Positions 7,587 through 15,966 of a stretch of DNA of 64,000 nt are shown piece after piece. This DNA comes from Thermosynechococcaceae cyanobacterium Okahandja (GTDB lineage Bacteria; Cyanobacteriota; Cyanobacteriia; Thermosynechococcales; Thermosynechococcaceae): the NCBI GenBank assembly GCA_041530395.1, contig CP136945.1:1116001-1180000 (forward strand). The letters run 5' to 3'. The stretch's first letter is position 1. Each line of letters opens with the position of its first letter. Both the position numbers and the translations under genes were made by a program. Under the pieces are notes generated by a model. It worked only from the letters and a program-made list of their open reading frames with translations. It was not told where the DNA came from and did not search any database.

Positions 7587-10564
7587 AGAATATCCTTGCG
7601 TTTTTGAAACCACCCCACTAACCCCAACATTACGGCAATAATACCGCCAAGCCGCAGGTTATTGGCCATGACATTGGTGTTAAATGTATGCCCCTGTAAG
7701 CTCCAAAAGCGATCGATGAGGGCTTCACCACTGGCGATCGCCCGTCCCCGCTGTTCTTTCCACTCGGCAAACTGCTCCTGCCAGCGATCCATGGCGGCTT
7801 GGTAATCTTTTACTTTTTGGTTATAGGCATCAACCCGATCGCGGTAGGCTTGGTCAAAGCCAAAAACAGAGTCGGGTAAACGGGGGGCATCCCCCGGCTC
7901 TGGCGGCTGCGGCGGCTCCGGTTCATCCACCGCCGGGTGGTACTCTTTGCGCACCCCCGGAAAGCGACAGCGGCTAAAGAGGTTATCGTCAAAGCAGGGG
8001 CACGTCTCTAACATTGCAGCGCTGAGTTTTTCCCGTGCCGTCTTGGATTCTTGCCAACACCGATCCGCTGCCACCTCGCGCGCAAAACCCATAAGGGTGA
8101 CCACGTTGGCGTAACTCCAGCGGGTAAGGGTAACATCACTGAGCAGATTCCCCACCCCCCCCAAATCCTTGAGGGGAATAATGGCACCGGCAAAGGTAAT
8201 CTGGGGCACTAAAAATAAAATCGTGAGTAGGGGGGCAACCGTTTGGGTGGGCGACAGGGCAGAGACCAGTAAGCCCATCACCATCCCGCCAAACGTGGCC
8301 AAGAATAGGGCAAAATAAAGCCCTGCCATTTCATGCCAACTCAGGGACATGGACACCGCCAGTACCTTCATCCCCAAGAATACTGCCGCTTGATAGAGGG
8401 CCAAGACAAAGGCCGGTCCGAGTTTAGAGAGGATATAGGGCCAAAGGCCTAGACCCACCATCCGCTCACGACGGTAGATTTCCAGTTCCTTGACAATTTC
8501 GCGCATCGTGGCCAAACTGCCCACCATGACGGCAATGAGGACGGCCACAAAGGCCATGGTGAAGGCTTGGCCGGCATCCCCCTGCTCTGGATCCAGTAGG
8601 GTGGGTTTCCAAAGGACAAAATCCAAGGCACCGAGGATGGGAGCCAACGAGAGCATTAACATCAGCGCCGCCTTATCCTGCCGCAAAATGGCAAGGTTAC
8701 GCTGGGTGAGGATCCACCACTGCCGCCACGGAGCCACCTGAGGTACGGTTGGGGCCTGCCGTTGCGGTTGAATCTGACGGGTTGCTCCTGTGTCAATGTT
8801 GAGGGGACGCTGGCGATCGGCCACGTGGGTTTGGTAGAGGTGGGACTGGCGGTAACGCTGCTGCCACAGTTCGGGGTTGGGTTCGCTGTCAATTTTCAGG
8901 TAAATTTCGTCAAAGTCCTGAACATCAAAGTAACTCAGGGCTTGATCGGGTGGGCCAAAGTAGGCGAGATGGCCGCCCCGTGCCAAAAACACCACCAGAT
9001 CGCAGAGCATTACGTTTTTGGTGGCATGGGTAATGAGCAAAATGGTGCGCCCTTGATCCGCCAATTGCCGCAGCAGGCGCATCATTTGCGTTTCTGTGCC
9101 CGGATCGAGGCCGGAAGTGGCTTCATCTAGGAAAAATAGGCTGGGTCGCGTGAGCAGTTCCACCCCAATGGAGACGCGCTTGCGTTGGCCGCCACTCAAC
9201 TGTTTCACAAGGACGTGCCGCCGGGCGGTTAGCTCTAATTCCGCCAATACTCGGCTCACCTGCTGCTGCCGCTCTTTTTCCGTAAAATCGGCGGGGAGGC
9301 GCAATCTCGCGGCATAGTCTAGGGCTTGGGTTACCGTCAGTTCGCCGTGAATAATATCGTCCTGGGGAACATAGCCAATTTGGGTGCGGTAGGTGCCAAA
9401 GTAGCGGTAAAGATCGTAGCCGTTCACCAGTACGGTGCCGCCGGTGGCCGGACGAAAGCCATTGAGGGCATCGAGCAGCGTGGATTTGCCCGCACCACTG
9501 CCCCCCACAATGGCCACAAACTCCCGCGGCAAAATCGACAGGGAAATATCTTGGAGCAATTTTGCCCCTTTACGGGTAGTTTTGCTCAGGTGAACGGCAT
9601 CAAGGCGAAGGTTGCCACTGTCGTTGTGGGGAACAATGGTTTCATCGGGGGTAAAGACGGAGCTATAGGGGCCAATACGGATCAGGGCACCGGTGGGTAA
9701 GGGGTAGGGTTTGCGTGGCTCAAGGCGACGATTGTTGATGTAGGTGCCATTGGCGGACTCGAGATCAATAATGCGCCACTGCCCTTCTTCGAGGTAAAGG
9801 CGGGCATGGAAGCGGGAGACCACTGGGTGATCCAGAACCATATCGTTAGCGGGATCGCGACCCATACGAATCTGTTGGCGATCGCGCAGGTGCAGGGGGC
9901 GTGTATGCTCGACCACTTGGGTGGCGGGCATGAGCAAATAGGTCAGCCGCAGCGATTCGCCAATATGGAGTACGTCCCCCGGACTGAGGCAGTGTTCGCT
10001 GACGGTCGCGCCGCGCCAACGCAGGCCATTTTTACTGCCCAAGTCAATAATTTTGTAGTGTTCGCCGTTGCGCACCAGCTTGGCATGGTGGAAGGAGACA
10101 AAGTGGTAGTCCAAGGCAATATCGGCTTGGGGATCCCGCCCTAACACCAGTTCGTCCTTCAGCAGTGGAAATTCCTGTAGCCACTGGGGGGTCGCCACCT
10201 GCAGAATTGGCGTACTGGCGGCTCCCATCACCACCGTGCCGGGTAACGCTGTAGTGGCTACCGCCGCGGGCAAAACCGTGATCTGAAAGTTACCAATCTG
10301 GATGCGATCGCCCTCCTGCAGGCGCAGGGGCGTGCGGGGGCGCAACTTTACCCCATTGACAGCGGTGCCACTGACACTGCCTAGGTCGGCAATGGTGTAT
10401 CCCCCGTCGCTCGGGAGGATGACGGCATGGTGGCGCGAAATCTCCTCCCCAACAAGAATGACCTGATTATGGGGGTCGGTGCCAATAACGAGGCGATCGC
10501 CACCCAGTTGAATCTGTTGCGTACTACCATCAGCGGCCTGAAGTTCAAGGATTGGTGCGGCCAT
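7583..10564 (-). CDS. ABC transporter: three FHA domains, ATPase and ABC-2 membrane domain in one chain
   Basis: About 993 residues from ATG 10564. Three forkhead-associated domains come first, near residues 15-75, 135-200 and 225-290, each with a GxDP...SxxHA...D.GSxNG pattern. An ABCG-type ATPase follows: Walker A GGSGAGKST, signature LSGGQRKRVSIG and Walker B LFFLDEATSG. A half-transporter membrane domain of about six segments ends the chain, with a long Pro/Glu-rich extramembrane loop that carries the CPCFDDN cysteines. FHA domains bind phosphothreonine, so the transporter may be controlled by Ser/Thr kinases. Substrate unknown. It heads an operon with pheA and ald. An in-frame upstream start at 10600 lacks support. 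Confidence 0.88.
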   Translation of the reverse strand: MAAPILELQAADGSTQQIQLGGDRLVIGTDPHNQVILVGEEISRHHAVILPSDGGYTIADLGSVSGTAVNGVKLRPRTPLRLQEGDRIQIGNFQITVLPAAVATTALPGTVVMGAASTPILQVATPQWLQEFPLLKDELVLGRDPQADIALDYHFVSFHHAKLVRNGEHYKIIDLGSKNGLRWRGATVSEHCLSPGDVLHIGESLRLTYLLMPATQVVEHTRPLHLRDRQQIRMGRDPANDMVLDHPVVSRFHARLYLEEGQWRIIDLESANGTYINNRRLEPRKPYPLPTGALIRIGPYSSVFTPDETIVPHNDSGNLRLDAVHLSKTTRKGAKLLQDISLSILPREFVAIVGGSGAGKSTLLDALNGFRPATGGTVLVNGYDLYRYFGTYRTQIGYVPQDDIIHGELTVTQALDYAARLRLPADFTEKERQQQVSRVLAELELTARRHVLVKQLSGGQRKRVSIGVELLTRPSLFFLDEATSGLDPGTETQMMRLLRQLADQGRTILLITHATKNVMLCDLVVFLARGGHLAYFGPPDQALSYFDVQDFDEIYLKIDSEPNPELWQQRYRQSHLYQTHVADRQRPLNIDTGATRQIQPQRQAPTVPQVAPWRQWWILTQRNLAILRQDKAALMLMLSLAPILGALDFVLWKPTLLDPEQGDAGQAFTMAFVAVLIAVMVGSLATMREIVKELEIYRRERMVGLGLWPYILSKLGPAFVLALYQAAVFLGMKVLAVSMSLSWHEMAGLYFALFLATFGGMVMGLLVSALSPTQTVAPLLTILFLVPQITFAGAIIPLKDLGGVGNLLSDVTLTRWSYANVVTLMGFAREVAADRCWQESKTAREKLSAAMLETCPCFDDNLFSRCRFPGVRKEYHPAVDEPEPPQPPEPGDAPRLPDSVFGFDQAYRDRVDAYNQKVKDYQAAMDRWQEQFAEWKEQRGRAIASGEALIDRFWSLQGHTFNTNVMANNLRLGGIIAVMLGLVGWFQKRKDIL

Positions 10565-10713
10565 ACAAGAGGTTCCTGAGAACTTCCTATATTTTGGCAC
10601 CCAGCGCTAACGAACATTGAGGGTCATTCCACCCCGCCAAAAACTACGGCTGGAGCAGGGCACTGAAATTGTGGTGGTGAGGGATGCGGCTCATTTTGTG
10701 GTTAGGTTAGATT

Positions 10714-10730
10714 TACACTTAAAGAGTGTA
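10714..10730. promoter_or_regulatory. Perfect inverted repeat in the gap between the FHA-ABC gene and cdsA
   Basis: TACACT-N5-AGTGTA lies 73 bp before cdsA, in the 238-bp divergent spacer (10565-10802). It has no T-run, so it looks more like an operator than a terminator. The regulator is unknown. Confidence 0.3.
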
Positions 10731-10802
10731 GCGCTCATTACCTTCAGTTTTCGTTAAGCTAGCTAAAGTGAACACTCTATCTCATCAACTTCAATAATTG
10801 CC

Positions 10803-11672
10803 ATGCCGTGGGTACGCATTTCTAGTGGACTCGTTGCGATCGCCGTGGCATTGACGATGACCCTGTTGGGGGGCTGGTACTTTTGCTTAGGTATTGGCGC
10901 CCTCATTTACTTGGGGCAATTGGAATACTTTGAATTAGCGCGAGCCAAGGGCAGTGCCCCGGCGGCTAAAACCACCCTCGTTGTCAGCCAAGTATTGCTG
11001 ATTACTGCGCTTGTGCGGCCTGAGTTGGCGGATGCGGTCTTTCCTGTGGCGGGCACACTGATCTGCTTTTATTTGCTGTTTCAACCCAAACTGGCCTCGA
11101 TTGCCGACATTTCCACCTCGATCATGGGCTTATTTTACGGGGGGTACCTCCCCAGCTATTGGGTGCGGCTGCGGGGTCTAGAGCATACGGCCACCCTATC
11201 CTTGGGCGGCTTTTGGCCGCAGCGGTGGGCTTGGGGGGAGTTCCCCTTCGGCTTGCAGGCCACGCTACTGGCGTTTTTCTGTATTTGGGCTGCGGATATT
11301 GGTGCTTACACCGTGGGTAAACTGTTTGGCCGCACCCGCTTGTCCCACATCAGCCCCAAGAAAACGGTGGAAGGGGCTGTCTTTGGTGTGTTGGGCAGCT
11401 TAGCCGTGGCGGTGGCGGGTGCCTATTCGCTCCACTGGCCGTGGCCATGGCTCGCCGGTGCGGCGCTTGGGCTGCTGATTGGCGTGGCTAGCCTCTTGGG
11501 AGACCTGACCGAGTCAATGATGAAGCGGGATGCCGGGGTCAAAGATTCCGGCCAACTGATTCCCGGCCATGGCGGTATCTTAGATCGCGCCGATAGCTAT
11601 GTGTTTACGGCTCCCCTTGTATTTTACTTTGTAACGTTACTGTTGCCCGCATTAGGGCAGTGGCCGCCTTAA
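10803..11672 (+). CDS. cdsA: Phosphatidate cytidylyltransferase (CDP-diacylglycerol synthase)
   Basis: A 289-residue membrane enzyme that makes CDP-diacylglycerol from phosphatidic acid and CTP, the step before phosphatidylglycerol, the only phospholipid of thylakoids. The C-terminal family signature is clear: DLTESMMKRDAGVKDSG followed by PGHGGILDRADS, with the Asp residues that bind metal. About eight hydrophobic segments precede it. It is transcribed divergently from the FHA-ABC gene and converges on the DUF2227 gene with a 2-bp gap. Confidence 0.92.
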   Translation: MPWVRISSGLVAIAVALTMTLLGGWYFCLGIGALIYLGQLEYFELARAKGSAPAAKTTLVVSQVLLITALVRPELADAVFPVAGTLICFYLLFQPKLASIADISTSIMGLFYGGYLPSYWVRLRGLEHTATLSLGGFWPQRWAWGEFPFGLQATLLAFFCIWAADIGAYTVGKLFGRTRLSHISPKKTVEGAVFGVLGSLAVAVAGAYSLHWPWPWLAGAALGLLIGVASLLGDLTESMMKRDAGVKDSGQLIPGHGGILDRADSYVFTAPLVFYFVTLLLPALGQWPP

Positions 11673-11674
11673 CC

Positions 11675-12178
11675 TTACCGCCGCCAGCGTCGCCACCCCG
11701 ACACGAGGGTATCACTGCTCACGTGCAGCAGGGCAGAGAGTTCTAGGCCGAGGGCGATCGCCCCCAAAGGTCGCCAGTCTTGGGCAATGGTTTTGGTTAA
11801 CAGCGATTGCACCAAGGGCAAGACCGTGGCCCAGTGACCTGTCGCGTAAATTCCCAACCCTAGGAGGCTAACCCCCAATCCTAGCCACAGTCCTAGATAA
11901 CCCAAACGGATGAGGGTTCCCAGAATGGGGCCGTGAGTCCAAAACGAACGGTGGTGAAAGAGTTTTTGATAGGGATGCCAGATGCCCCGCAGCATTCCCC
12001 AGCGATAGTAGGGCAGCGACGGGGTATCCAAGTCTGGGCTAAGCAAAAAGCCCCCCACGCCAAAACTACTGCTGACAATTGCCCCCCACCCCCAGTCGGC
12101 GGTGAGTGCCCCCACCCCAAAACCAACCATTGGCATGGCAATCCACGTGAGGCGATCGTGGGTACGGCCACTGGGCAT
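11675..12178 (-). CDS. DUF2227-type metal-binding membrane protein
   Basis: A 167-residue protein beginning MPSGRTHDRLTWI, with PDLDTPS, YYRWG and HHRSFWTHGPILGT. These His/Asp motifs (HD, DLD, HHR, TH) are the likely metal ligands of a membrane hydrolase-like fold, the arrangement known as DUF2227 in cyanobacteria. Four hydrophobic segments are visible. The role is unknown. It has no operon partner; downstream it meets cdsA tail to tail, and upstream lies a 267-bp gap before the amidase. Confidence 0.75.
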   Translation of the reverse strand: MPSGRTHDRLTWIAMPMVGFGVGALTADWGWGAIVSSSFGVGGFLLSPDLDTPSLPYYRWGMLRGIWHPYQKLFHHRSFWTHGPILGTLIRLGYLGLWLGLGVSLLGLGIYATGHWATVLPLVQSLLTKTIAQDWRPLGAIALGLELSALLHVSSDTLVSGWRRWRR

Positions 12179-12445
12179 AGTGTCTCCTATCGCATCCAGC
12201 GTCAGTCATTACGAGCCAGCAGCACCATTGATGCAGTTCACGGAGAACCCATTGCCAGATCGGTACGTCTAAGGATGGCTGAAGGAACTGCGCTGAAATT
12301 TGAATCTGCCAAAGGTCAGTTGCGCAAATCCTATCGCAGGGTGTGCCAGTTTACACACCTGTCCTTGATCGAGTACGCTGAGCACGTTTAATCGAGCCGA
12401 TCGGTCAGTCGCCTATTGTTGTGCCTTTTCGGTGGAGTGACGTGA

Positions 12446-14227
12446 ATGGATCAACAGTGGCCTTTATGGCAGTCTCGAACCGTTTGGAGCGCGTTGTGCG
12501 GTGCCACAGCCGCCGCCGTGATCTGCCAACCTGCCATGGCCAGTCGTTTACAGCTGTGGCGGCTCAACCCCAGTACGAACCAGTTGGAAATTCGCACGGA
12601 ACGGGGGGTGCAGCCGCGGGCAGAGTTGGTCTATAACCCCACCCGTCTGGTGATTGACTTACCCGGTGTGGTGCTGGGCAGCCCCCAAGTGAACCAAAAC
12701 TACAGCGGTCCTATCCGCCAAGTTCGCGTGGCCCAGTTCGACCCCCAAACCACCCGCATTGTGGTGGAGTATGCCGCAGGTTACACGATTGACCCGCAGC
12801 AGGTGCGCTTTCGTGGTGTCACTGCCAACAACTGGCTGGTGCAACTACCGCCACCACAACAACAAACCACCACTCCGACCCCGACTCCAGCAGCCCCACC
12901 TCCAGCAACGAGAACCACCGGCCCGCTCCAAGTGCGCAACTGGCAAACCGATGCCACCGGCTTTATGGTGATGACCGATCGCCCCCTACCGGAGGGTGGC
13001 TATACCCTGCGTCGTCCCCGCCGCAATCGCATTGAAATTTTGCTCAGCAATAGTGAACTCATCCGTAACTTTAATCCCCGCCGCCTTGAACTTCGCCGCT
13101 TTGGTCGCGATCGGGTCCGGGCAGAAATTCGCCCCCAAGGTCGCCAAGTCCTGATTAGCCTAGACGTGAATCCTCAGGATGGGGACTGGCAAGTGACCCC
13201 TCGCAATGATGGCTTTGTCATTACCCCCACCACCACCGCCATTAGCCCCCCCTCTCAGCCAACCCCTACTCGTGGCCTGCCCCTCGCCACGGCGCAAACA
13301 CCCCTAACCACCATTCAACGAGTTGATTTAGGGGGGCGCGAGTTACTCATTCAGGGCGATCGCACCGTTTTTTATAGCGTGGGTTGGGAGGGCAACACCT
13401 ACCGGATTCGCCTGCGCCAAGCCCGACTCGGGAGTATCCGTGAACCCCGTATCGTTACAGGTAGCCCCCTCAGCAACATTGAAATTCGCCAGGACGACAA
13501 CCAAACCGTTTCCATTTTGCTCACCCCCGCTCCCAATTTCCGCATCCTCGGCCCACGAGCACTCTCTGCCGAGTCTTTTGTGGTCCAACTACAGGGGGCA
13601 GGCGAACCACCGCCGGGTGCCACCACACCGATTCAGGTGCCCCCCACACCGACCACCGAAATCCCTAGCCAGCCTGTCCCGCGTGGTCGCTACGTGGTTG
13701 TCATTGATCCCGGTCATGGTGGACGCGACCCGGGGGCGATCGGTATTGGTGGCATTCGCGAAAAAGATATTGTCATGGATATTAGTCATCAGGTGGCTCA
13801 GTTCTTACAACAGAACGGCGTACAGGTCATCCTGACCCGCACCAGTGACATCGATCTTGAACTGGCCCCCCGCGTCAGCATCGCCGAGCGCGCCCGCGCC
13901 AATGCCTTTGTGAGTATTCATGCCAATGCTATCAGCATGGCACGTCCCGATGTCAATGGATTAGAAACCTATTATGCGCCCGGGAAATCAAGCCGCCTAG
14001 CAGCAGCTATTCACAACAGTGTCCTCAGTTCTCTCAATATCCGCGATCGCGGGGTTAGGGCAGCACGCTTCTACGTGATTCGCAATACCTCCATGGATGC
14101 AGCACTGGTGGAAACGGGCTTTGTCACGGGAGCAGAAGATGCGGCTAACTTCCAGAATCCGGCATGGCGCAGCCAAATGGCGCAGGCGATCGCCCGCGGG
14201 ATTCTGAACTTCCTCCAAGGGCGATAG
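12446..14227 (+). CDS. amiC: N-acetylmuramoyl-L-alanine amidase with AMIN domains (AmiC type)
   Basis: A 593-residue exported enzyme that cleaves the amide bond between peptidoglycan sugar and peptide, needed for daughter-cell separation. An N-terminal hydrophobic signal ends near MASRLQLW. At least one AMIN domain (about residues 30-125) and probably two more (about 165-250 and 290-380) follow, joined by Pro/Thr-rich linkers. The amidase_3 domain (about 415-590) shows the zinc ligands in VIDPGHGG, IREKDI and FVSIHANA and the catalytic Glu in ALVETGF. GGAGTGA sits 6 bp before ATG 12446. Confidence 0.92.
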   Translation: MDQQWPLWQSRTVWSALCGATAAAVICQPAMASRLQLWRLNPSTNQLEIRTERGVQPRAELVYNPTRLVIDLPGVVLGSPQVNQNYSGPIRQVRVAQFDPQTTRIVVEYAAGYTIDPQQVRFRGVTANNWLVQLPPPQQQTTTPTPTPAAPPPATRTTGPLQVRNWQTDATGFMVMTDRPLPEGGYTLRRPRRNRIEILLSNSELIRNFNPRRLELRRFGRDRVRAEIRPQGRQVLISLDVNPQDGDWQVTPRNDGFVITPTTTAISPPSQPTPTRGLPLATAQTPLTTIQRVDLGGRELLIQGDRTVFYSVGWEGNTYRIRLRQARLGSIREPRIVTGSPLSNIEIRQDDNQTVSILLTPAPNFRILGPRALSAESFVVQLQGAGEPPPGATTPIQVPPTPTTEIPSQPVPRGRYVVVIDPGHGGRDPGAIGIGGIREKDIVMDISHQVAQFLQQNGVQVILTRTSDIDLELAPRVSIAERARANAFVSIHANAISMARPDVNGLETYYAPGKSSRLAAAIHNSVLSSLNIRDRGVRAARFYVIRNTSMDAALVETGFVTGAEDAANFQNPAWRSQMAQAIARGILNFLQGR

Positions 14228-14237
14228 CTATACCTTC

Positions 14238-14258
14238 TTTGTATTTACACAATACAAA
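14238..14258. promoter_or_regulatory. Perfect 8-5-8 inverted repeat upstream of nirA, candidate NtcB (LysR) site
   Basis: TTTGTATT-N5-AATACAAA. It contains a T-N11-A core, the usual LysR-family motif. It lies about 40 bp upstream of the NtcA site of the nir operon. In cyanobacteria the LysR protein NtcB boosts nirA transcription from sites just upstream of NtcA. No ntcB gene is in this window, so the assignment is inference. It could instead act as a weak terminator for the amidase gene, but no T-run follows. Confidence 0.45.
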
Positions 14259-14281
14259 AACTGCATAATATCAGCAAAAAT

Positions 14282-14323
14282 GTAGCCAAATTTACAAAAA
14301 TTCATGGTTTAGCTGCCTAAATT
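14282..14323 (+). promoter_or_regulatory. NtcA-activated promoter of the nir operon
   Basis: A canonical NtcA box GTA-N8-TAC (14282-14295) is followed after 22 bp by TAAATT (14318-14323), which fits the TAN3T -10 box. This is exactly the class II layout of NtcA-dependent promoters. Transcription should start near 14330, giving a leader of about 30 nt before GTG 14362. NtcA with 2-oxoglutarate would turn the operon on when ammonium is scarce. Confidence 0.85.
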
Positions 14324-14361
14324 GGGGTTCACATCACCCATTGGACGCAGGGGCTACAACC

Positions 14362-15921
14362 GTGAGCAACAAAATTGAAACCATCAAGCGCGAGAAAGAC
14401 GGTTTAGCTGTCAAAGACGAGTTAGACCACTTTGCTGCCCTTGGCTGGGAAAACATTCCCGAAGCAGATCGCGACGTGCGCCTCAAGTGGTTGGGGGTAT
14501 TCTTTCGCCCCGTCACCCCCGGCAAGTTCATGATGCGGCTGCGGGTGCCCAACGGCATTCTCACGACTGCGCAACTACGCATCCTCGGGCAAATTGTCGA
14601 TCGCTACGGTGAAGAGGGCAACGGCGACATTACCACCCGCCAAAACCTGCAAATTCGCGGCCTACCCATTAGGGACATTCCTGACGTACTGCGGCAGTTG
14701 CACCAGTGCGGCCTCACCTCGGTGCAATCGGGGATGGACAACGTCCGCAACCTAACCGGCTCCCCCGTGGCGGGCATTGATGCAGCCGAACTCATTGATA
14801 CCCGCCCCTTGATTATGAAATTGCAGGCCATGATTACCAACAACGGCCAAGGCAACCCCGAGTTCAGTAATCTGCCGCGCAAATTTAACATTGCCATCGA
14901 GGGTGGGCGCGACAACTCGGTTCATGCCGAAATTAACGACGTGGCCTTTGTGCCCGCCTATCGAGAGGGGCGGCTGGGGTTTAACGTCCTTGTGGGCGGC
15001 TTTTTCTCAGCGCGGCGTTGCGCTGCGGCCATTCCCCTCAATGCGTGGGTGCCGCCGGATGACGCGGTGGTTCACCTCTGCCGTGCCATTCTGGAAATTT
15101 TCCGCGACCATGGGCTGCGGGGTAACCGTCAAAAAGCCCGCCTGATGTGGCTCATTGACGAGTGGGGCATGGAAAAATTCCGCGCCGCCGTGGCCGCCAA
15201 ACTGCCCTTTGAGCTACTGAGTGCTGCCGCCAAAGATGAAATTGACTGGGACAAACGGGATCACCTTGGGGTGCACCGCCAAAAGCAGCGGGGGCTGAAC
15301 TATGTGGGGCTGCACGTGCCGGTGGGTCGCCTCTATGCACCGGACTTTTTTGAATTGGCACGGCTTGCCCAAACCTACGGCCAAAGCGAAGTTCGCCTGA
15401 CGGTGGAACAAAACCTCCTCATCCCCCATATTCCCGACGCGGTGTTGCCGAGCCTGCTAAAAGAACCGCTGCTGCAAAAGTTTCGGCTAGAGCCGCCCCC
15501 CCTGGAGCGATCGCTAGTGTCCTGTACGGGTGCCCAGTTCTGTAACTTTGCCCTGATTGAAACCAAAAACCGTGCCCTTGCCTTGGCTCGCTGGCTAGAT
15601 CAACACCTCGTGCTACCGCAACCGGTGCGCATCCACTGGACGGGGTGCCCCAACTCCTGTGGTCAGCCCCAAGTGGCCGATATTGGCCTGATGGGCACCA
15701 AAACCCGCCGCAATGGCGAAACCGTCGATGCGGTGGATCTGTACATGGGGGGCAAGGTGGGCAAAGACGCGCAGTTGGGCACCTGTGTGCGCAAAGCCAT
15801 TCCCTGTGATGAGCTACCCGAAGTGCTACGGCAACTGCTCATTGAACACTTTGGGGCGCAGCCCCTTGAGCCGGATCGCCCCGCTGCTGCCACTTCTGCT
15901 GTGGCCATGATCGTGCACTGA
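14362..15921 (+). CDS. nirA: Ferredoxin-nitrite reductase
   Basis: About 519 residues. Reduces nitrite to ammonium with six electrons from ferredoxin, using siroheme and a 4Fe-4S cluster. The cluster cysteines are seen in CTGAQFC and TGCPNSC near residues 405-450. The two sulfite/nitrite reductase half-domains are complete, with TRQNLQIRG and RQKARLMWLIDEWG. No ferredoxin domain is fused to the C-terminus. First gene of the nir operon. I prefer GTG 14362 (GCAGGGG 8 bp upstream); TTG 14341 would add 7 residues. Confidence 0.95.
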   Translation: MSNKIETIKREKDGLAVKDELDHFAALGWENIPEADRDVRLKWLGVFFRPVTPGKFMMRLRVPNGILTTAQLRILGQIVDRYGEEGNGDITTRQNLQIRGLPIRDIPDVLRQLHQCGLTSVQSGMDNVRNLTGSPVAGIDAAELIDTRPLIMKLQAMITNNGQGNPEFSNLPRKFNIAIEGGRDNSVHAEINDVAFVPAYREGRLGFNVLVGGFFSARRCAAAIPLNAWVPPDDAVVHLCRAILEIFRDHGLRGNRQKARLMWLIDEWGMEKFRAAVAAKLPFELLSAAAKDEIDWDKRDHLGVHRQKQRGLNYVGLHVPVGRLYAPDFFELARLAQTYGQSEVRLTVEQNLLIPHIPDAVLPSLLKEPLLQKFRLEPPPLERSLVSCTGAQFCNFALIETKNRALALARWLDQHLVLPQPVRIHWTGCPNSCGQPQVADIGLMGTKTRRNGETVDAVDLYMGGKVGKDAQLGTCVRKAIPCDELPEVLRQLLIEHFGAQPLEPDRPAAATSAVAMIVH

Positions 15922-15966
15922 TCACCTTTAGCTATTCCCCTCTAGAACAAAAGGACTGACTACCCT

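Noticed and set aside
11933-12391. Plus-strand 152-codon frame over the DUF2227 gene and the following gap
   Set aside because: Mostly antisense to a recognisable gene and rich in Pro/His/Arg, with no start signal. The gap 12179-12445 holds no conserved frame.
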